Shown: one piece after another, positions 58,003 to 64,000 of the stretch
Position numbering within the stretch: the first letter of the stretch is position 1
Layout: each line of letters opens with the position of its first letter
Source of the DNA: Symbiodinium natans
Taxonomy: Eukaryota > Sar > Dinophyceae > Suessiales > Symbiodiniaceae
Length of the DNA stretch: 64,000 bases
Direction: 5' to 3'
Assembly: GCA_905221605.1 (NCBI GenBank)
Contig: CAJNDS010002504.1
Location: 206,001 to 270,000, forward strand
The notes under the pieces: generated by a model
Databases searched by the model: none
Told to the model about the DNA's origin: nothing
The model's input: the letters and a program-made list of their open reading frames with translations, nothing else
Position numbers and translations under genes: made by a program

Positions 58003-61000
58003 TCACCCGGACAGCTTCCTGGATTTGCCTGTACTGCACAACACCTTCGTCCTTATACTGAAAGGGAAGGAGGTAACTGCAGCACGCAGGGCCGAAGGAT
58101 CAGGGTCCTTGGGGGTGCCATGACAGTACATCCTAAACCAGAAGCTGTTGAGGCGCTGCTTGGTTGGATGTTTGGCTCGCATGAGCCCCTTAATGGCAGC
58201 CCAATGAGCAGTGGCTGCGTCATACCACGCATTTTGGGGACGTTGGGGCCCATGCTTGGTGGGTGTGGTGCTGATCCCTTTCCAATGCGCATCAAAGATG
58301 ACTGGCAGCCGGAAAGGGGCGGAGACATCCACTTCTCGCAAAGCTGCAAGGTCAGTGGTTCGCAGCTCCGAGAAGCGCCAATCATTCACCTGTGCCTCGG
58401 GTTCGTCCTCCGCGTCTGACATGTCATCCATCGGGCAGGGAGAGCCTTCGTTAGTTTCGGAAGAGATGCTGACGACCTCCGGCGAGGTTGCTGCAGTGTT
58501 CGCTTCCACAGGCGCAGCACAGGGCGAGGAGAGCAAGCACTCTAGGGGCAACACTCGCCGTAGAAAAACAGCCATTCTGTGAGAAGTGTCAGGCCATTCC
58601 AAGTTAAAAACTGACCAAAAATGTTCAATGTTTTGGTTGGCCACCGAGGCCGCAAGAGCAAGCCGGATGGCGTCAAGGAAATGGGCAGGGGGGAGGTCCG
58701 GCCTAAATTCTTGATAGTGCCTTTGCCCAAGTGTCTGTGTGCCCTGCAGCGTGATGCCTAGGAACGTATTCAGGCTGGGCTGGGCAAGCCTGGCCGTTTC
58801 CACGTCCGTGTGCTTAGCAGCTGCGGCCCATGCCTGCAAGGCTTCTTGGGAGGCTTGGCCAGTGACTTGTGGCAGTCCACTGTGCGCGTCCATCACATAT
58901 TTGGTAGTAGGGCACGTGGGACACCGATAAGCGCGGCCAGCCAAGAAGGCCACCATGGCTGCAGGCGGCACATTGATCTGCAGGTCAGTAATTTTATTGT
59001 CAGATTCAGGAAAACCAAGAACAATGGGCAGCCCTGCCGTACGCTCCAGGGGACCTTTTTGGTGGGACTCGAATGCGAGCAGAAGTGCACCCAGCCAATA
59101 ATCTGGGTCAGCGTAGCTGAGCATTGCAGGAAAACTGGCATTGATGACACTCGGCAAGTCCGACACCGCAGAGAAAAGATCCGCGATGTACTGCGCTGTG
59201 GTAAGAAAGCCATACCCCACCAGGGACTCCGAAAGCCTTGCTTTGTCCAGCTGCGGGACCGGGCAATCCAACATTTCAGCAAGGTCGAAATGCTGCAATG
59301 CCCCCGACAATCTAAGGCACTGCGTGATGATAGGGTCATAAACCTTCAAATACGCTGCCGGAAACGTTTCAGGCAGATGCAGTAGCGTGTCAGCGATTCC
59401 GATCAGCATACCGAGTCTTGCAGCTGGTTCGGTACGCCGTTCAAAAACACCTCATAGGCCCTATATGCCCGAAGCTGCTGGCAGTGTGTTGTGAGGTGTT
59501 GCGAGTCACGCAGGTTCATGTAGGGCCGAGGTTTGACATTCTTACCAAAGTGATGTCCCGCTGCAAGTGCGCGCCACATGAGATCACAGACCGAGACTGT
59601 GTTGCTCTGCATGATGGGTGCGCAGGCTGGGGCGCTGCCGCTGGGCTCGCTAGGCCCTCGAGGCTTGGCTTTTGGTGGTTCCAGCTGCTGAGAGCCGTCT
59701 TCGTCCAAAGCGAGAGGCCGACTTTCCTTGCGAGCTTGGACAGCGGGCACAGGCCTGGCGGGGATGGGCGTCAGGCCATGGGGAGGCATAGGGAGATCCG
59801 ATTTTGGTTCCGTCAGGCCAAGTGAGTCCGTGGGAGACTTAGCGCCAGGGGGCTGTGACGCCTCAACCGTCCTAATCCCATCCGGAGATGCTGTGTGCGT
59901 GGGCCGTGTCCGGGTCCCTAATGTTGCCGCCACAACGGGGTGGACACGAGGCGGCGCTACCCCCTCCGATCCTGTGATCAACTTCACTAGAGGGAGTCGT
60001 CACACAAGCATCCAGAGCAATAGGACTCGCGGCCGGCACAACCGCATGCTCTTTCGTTGCAGGCTCCTTCGTCAGTGGTCCTCTCTCCCGCGTTGGGGTG
60101 CCGCAAGGGGTTCGGGAAACGTCCCGTCTAGCTGGCGGAGGCGGGCTGACAGCTGCCGCAATGGAGCCCCTCGCGGCCCGAGGCTGGAGCCATGGTGTAC
60201 CCCACCGCTCGCCACGGCGCGCGTTTGCGGTAGCCTCGCCTTGGGCTGGCGACTGCTGCGGCGTAGGAACCTCGACTGCAGTAGCAACTACCACGTCGGG
60301 ACTGTTACTACCCGCGGGCACAGGGCTGTTTCCCGGAGAGTCCACATCAATCGCAGTTTCGGAGGCAGCCTTACCCGTACGAACAGGTAGGAGGTGAAGA
60401 CCACGGGGGGCTCGCAGTATGCCGGCCTTGTGTTCGAAAGCCGGGTCAGCGCGTTGAGCCGATCCCCGCTTGGGCGGCATCCTAATGCTGGTGTCCCCTA
60501 GCAAGCAGGTGAGGTACTGGGCGACCCCATCTCCTTCCCTCACCGGCTGGAAGGGGACACAATACACAGCATTGGGCAGGGGCTCCAGGACGAAGCCGCG
60601 CGTTTGCAGACTAACAATGGTGCCCGAGTAGAAGTTGGAGGTGAAAGAGGGACTCCCCCATCCTTCTTGCTGAAGTGTGCGGTAAAAAACCTCCCGCTTA
60701 TCTCCCCAGGTGGCCTTCAAAGCCCACGCTTGATGCAGGGGTGGTGTTCCAAAGAGGTCCAGCCCAACTTTGCGTTCCGCAGGCAGCACGATGCTGGCTA
60801 CTGTCCGTTCTCGGAAGGCTTGCTTGTGTAATGCCGTTGCAATGCCAGGGCCATCCATGCTCCACAAGCTGGCTTGTGTGCGCACATATTCAGCGCATTC
60901 AATTAGGCCCCCGGTTGCGCAGGCCGCCATTTGGAAGCATGCACCTATACCATCAGAGTAGTGCGGTGCCACGAAAACCAAAGCCCCAAGCCCTCTCGTG

Positions 61001-61406
61001 AAGGAGGAGGTGGCTCGGGCAAACCCTGCCTCGCTACTAAACAGGAATCCAGAAGCCCGACATGTCACAAAGACACATATCCCAAATGTGGGGCCAGTGG
61101 AGCAGGCCGTGGTGATAGCGCCGAAGAAGCGTTTAAGGGACCCTATGCGATTCATGAGGAAGGTCCGAAACGTCACAAGGCTCCAAGTGTTGGGCGCGCC
61201 AGTCAGCGGGAAGTCTTCCGCGGTTTGGCAGGCTTCAAATACTTGTGGGCTATGTCCTTGAAGTCTTGCTGTGTTACAGTGCCAAGGGGGCCGCCGATAT
61301 GCCCTTCCAAACCCGATCCTTCTTGGAAATGGAACCCGCACAGGTCCGAGCATCCCGTGCTGTCTTGGACCTCACCGCACTCTTTTTTGGTGCAGTTACG
61401 CTTCAC
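58003..61406 (-). pseudogene. Broken long gene of unknown function
   Basis: Not recognised. Four minus-strand frames in series read as real protein. They are 61203-61406 (Cys-rich: NCTKKECGEVQDSTGCSDLC, then LGTVTQQDFKDIAHKY), 59872-61353 (493 codons; LHQAWALKATWGDKREVFY, YLTCLLGDTSIRMPPK, then a Pro/Ser/Thr-rich linker), 59403-59987 (Pro-rich, then YMNLRDSQHLTTHCQQLRAY) and 58003-59409 (468 codons; KVYDPIITQCLRLSGALQHF, YRCPTCPTTKYVMDAHSGLP). Overlaps near 59.95 and 59.41 kb fit single-base frameshifts. The whole would be about 1,100 residues with two Cys motifs that may bind zinc. Large, mostly exon-continuous and frameshifted, it resembles a decayed mobile-element or retrocopied gene more than a spliced host gene. 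Confidence 0.5.
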
Positions 61407-62247
61407 TTTAGACTGCAGCTACTCCACCTTGTCCACCGCTGCAACGGATCTTTGGAGTTTCTCTACTGCTTAGGAAGCCAAGTATCCAGCGGGACTGCTC
61501 CGAAATGGCGTTCCGCAGCAAGGTCTGCATGGGGGTTCGATTAAAGTTGCTCGGCCGTTCCAGTGACAGCTGCAGCACGTTAGGAGAACACGCCAAAAAG
61601 TCGCTGCAACGTTGCAGTCTTGCTTTCGAGTTGGAAGATTTGCCGCTATCAGCATTTGGAGCACCAGGAATGCAACGTGTCTCCCTTCAAAGGTGAAGCA
61701 AAGGCAGTCGTGCTTGGGTGTCAACGTAACCTCCTTGCAGGTGCTCGCATGCAGGTGGACAGGGCCTGGAGACTTCTAATGGCTTCCAGTCTACGTTAGC
61801 AGGGCAGTTGTGGAGTAAGACCTCAAACTTTTGACACTTGCCTCGGTTGGTTGCAGACCCGTCCAAGCAACCTGCCCTTCACCTTCTTGCGGGAAGCTAG
61901 ATCTTAAAACGCGGCACGCATTGCACCTTGCGGAATTCCTGAAGGCAAGCAATTGAAACCGCAAACACACACCAAAACAAACACAAACACAACCACCAAC
62001 CGCAACATCCAGAACAGAGCACCAAAAGTCTGCGTGTCCAGGTGCGCAGAGCCTGCAAGGCAGATCCTTTTTGGGTCAGACGTGCTTGGGTGCCAGCGAG
62101 TTCAGTGGCATCCGCCGAGAGACCCTGCCTATCAGCTCGAAGCGGCACGCCTCCGAGTACCGACGCGCGTATAGAATCGATTGCAGTATCGAGACCGCTG
62201 AGAACAATACTCAGACGCTCCAGAGGAACGGTGGGACTTGCCCCAAG

Positions 62248-62525
62248 AGGGTTGCAGAGGTGTGGTTTTTTTTTTGGACTGACGCCTCTTTCCACATCAG
62301 TGGCACAGCAGGCGGTCTTGTTGGGCTCCTCGAAGTCGTCAATGAAGTTCCGGTTCACAAGGAAGCACAGAGCTTGTGGGGAATTGAAAATTGCGACATT
62401 GCCAGATTCTCAAAACCACCATCATGCCACTGGTGCGACAGCGGTTGTTCAAACTGGTGGGAACTTAACAGCAAGAACAATCAACCGGCCTAAGGTTCTC
62501 CATGGTGGTCAGCCAGTGGAGTAGC
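62248..62525 (-). repeat. Dispersed copy of the 55.2-55.75-kb segment
   Basis: From GCAGAGGTGTGGTTTTTTTT onward this repeats 55224-55303 and then 55434 onward with few changes, including TCAATGAAGT and GGTTCACAAGGAAGC. The 130 bp lying between those two parts in the first copy (55304-55433) are cleanly absent here. On the minus strand the shared part reads CATDV-R and KKKPHLC in both copies. Confidence 0.88.
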
Positions 62526-62839
62526 TCCGAGCGTCTTGCAGAGGTGTGCAATTTGCTTGCCCCAAGAACCTGTTTGAGCATGACACGCACGCCTGTGAGG
62601 CATTGCGTGGTCTTCGTGTGGATTCCCTAAAGTAAAGCAATTGGGAGATCCCTGGTTGCTGGGCATGGTCTGCAACCGAGAGACAAGTGTAAAAGTTTGA
62701 GGTCTTCACAACTGTTCGCAGGGGGCATGGCACTTGTGTTAAGCGCACTTCACTTTGCAAAGAGTTGAGCGGATGCGACCTCTGATGCGGCAGACTTTCA
62801 GGGTTTAGGGTTTCTTTAGGGTAACTCCAAACCCTAAGG

Positions 62840-63180
62840 CTGCCAAAGCTTTTGATGGGTCCCTGTGACCGGAAAGCAGCAGGGAGCGAAATCACGAACC
62901 TGAAGCCTATGGACTTTTGGAACCTGTGTGCAGCAGGGAGTGATCGCGAACCTGAAGTTTGTGGGCTTATGCCCCGAAGTGCCCCTCTGGTCAATGGGAC
63001 CTTTGGGGGCAGTGTGCAGAGCAACTGGGGAGCAGCAGGAAGTGAAATCTTGAGCCTGCAGCCTATGGGCGCTGGACCTGGAAGCAGCAGGAGGTTGTCG
63101 TGTGAAGCTTGTGGTTCGGAACTTGGGAGCAGCAGTCAGGGAAATCGTAAACCTGAAGCCTATCGGGTTTCAGGACCCGG
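62840..63180 (+). repeat. Imperfect ~50-bp repeat (AGCAGCAGG ... GAACCTGAAGCCTATGG)
   Basis: Five irregularly spaced copies of GGAAGCAGCAGGGAG followed by ATCACGAACCTGAAGCCTAT-like text, in part diverged. Confidence 0.75.
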
Positions 63181-63489
63181 CACAAAGTAAAAGCACGAAC
63201 CTTTTTGAGAAAGGCGGAGAGATACTACGCGCCTATCGGCTCTCACAGGACCTGAAAGCAGAGATGTGTGTCGTCTTGCGCAAACTGCCCATCTCTGTGA
63301 CAGGTTGGCAGTCGCAAAAATCGGCCGCTGCGCGGGGCAGTTGAGTGATCACAGTATCCATAAGTGTCTGGATGCCAAGCAATGGACGCCGCATCTATTG
63401 ACAGGCATCTTGGACACCTTGCCCGCAGTCTTACTGCCCGGCCAGGAGGGCGCCCGCCCTTCTGCGCTGTGGCAAGCAGAAGCAGTGGG

Positions 63490-63805
63490 TGGACCTCTCA
63501 AACTGATGCCTCAAACATCTTCAGAAGGCCCAGAAATGATTAGGCCTTTCAAATTGCTGTCTCAACAGTTGCCTGAAGGCCCAGAAGTAATTAGGCTTCT
63601 CAAACTGCCTCAACCTTCCCTGGAGGGCTCAGAGTGATTCGGCCTTTCAAACTGCTGCCTAAAACAGCAGTTCCTCACATCCCTTCTGGGCCTTTTGGCG
63701 AAGGTTCCGGCAGCCGTTTGCGGGGCCTAATCACTTCTGGGCCTTCTGGAGTAGTTTTTGGCAGCAGTTTGAGAGGCCTACTCACTACTGGGCGTTCCGG
63801 AGAAG
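63490..63805. repeat. Inverted repeat array (TTCAAACTGCTGCCT / AGGCAGCAGTTTGAA type)
   Basis: Left of about 63672, three ~65-bp units of GGCCTTTCAAACTGCTGCCT and AGAAGGCCCAGAAATGATTA run in one direction. To the right the same words run reversed (GGCCTAATCACTTCTGGGCC, TTGGCAGCAGTTTGAGAGGC). The region can fold as a long hairpin. Confidence 0.82.
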
Positions 63806-64000
63806 CTTCGACCCATTTGCTGTGGGTCCCGCATCAGGTGTAGTCACGAGGTAAACCTGCTTGAAGTGCTCTCAAAAAATCGGCCGCTGCGCGGGACTCC
63901 GAGTTCTAAGGCCCCTTGACTCTCACACTTGACGCGCGGTTGGCTGCAGACCGTTAAGCAGCGTGGGCCTTAAACTACCAGGCTAAGCACGCCAAGCCGA

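Overview
The window looks like nuclear DNA of a dinoflagellate, probably a Symbiodiniaceae-like alga. It is GC-rich and full of degenerate TTTAGGG/CCCTAAA blocks. Genes sit in one orientation (minus strand in the left 40 kb) and are cut into very short exons whose introns end in AG followed by G and start with GT, GC or GA. Those three donor types together are the strongest taxonomic clue. Because exons are only 21-114 nt, long open frames mostly miss the genes. They had to be pieced together by reading conserved protein motifs across splice sites.

Left part (1-40 kb), all minus strand. A small unidentified gene fragment lies at 0.7-1.5 kb. A complete 24-exon MAP kinase gene (370 codons before the stop) spans 4.3-11.65 kb. 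Exons of a protein disulfide isomerase-like gene lie at 12.9-15.0 kb, with an active site that reads CGFS instead of CGHC. A 640-bp compound trinucleotide array follows at 16.0-16.66 kb, then isolated exons of an unidentified gene (17.2-17.6 kb) and an 8-exon gene for a 116-residue secreted or plastid-directed protein (18.2-19.4 kb). More unassigned candidate exons occur at 22.9-25.4 and 29.4 kb. A telomere-like tract is at 26.1-26.3 kb. Between 29.7 and 32.3 kb is a minisatellite complex whose two ends are inverted copies of one motif. At 38.0-39.1 kb lies an RNA-binding protein gene with a glycine-rich start and one RRM.

Middle (40.6-50.8 kb): a nested insertion. A minus-strand LINE (endonuclease plus reverse transcriptase) is bounded by a 13-bp target-site duplication and a short A-tail. 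It is interrupted by a 6.5-kb element with 13-bp terminal inverted repeats. That element carries a decayed tyrosine recombinase, an intact 355-residue ORF and two further decayed genes, but no visible reverse transcriptase.

Right part (51-64 kb). After tandem repeats and an (AG)n tract comes a sharply AT-rich island (52.65-54.1 kb) with the C-terminal part of a retroviral/Polinton-type integrase and three small same-strand ORFs, evidently foreign to the GC-rich host. Then come diverged tandem copies of a ~0.9-kb unit (55-57.8 kb) with a further copy at 62.2 kb, a 3.4-kb frameshifted unidentified long gene (58.0-61.4 kb, minus), and repeat arrays to the end, including an inverted array at 63.5-63.8 kb.
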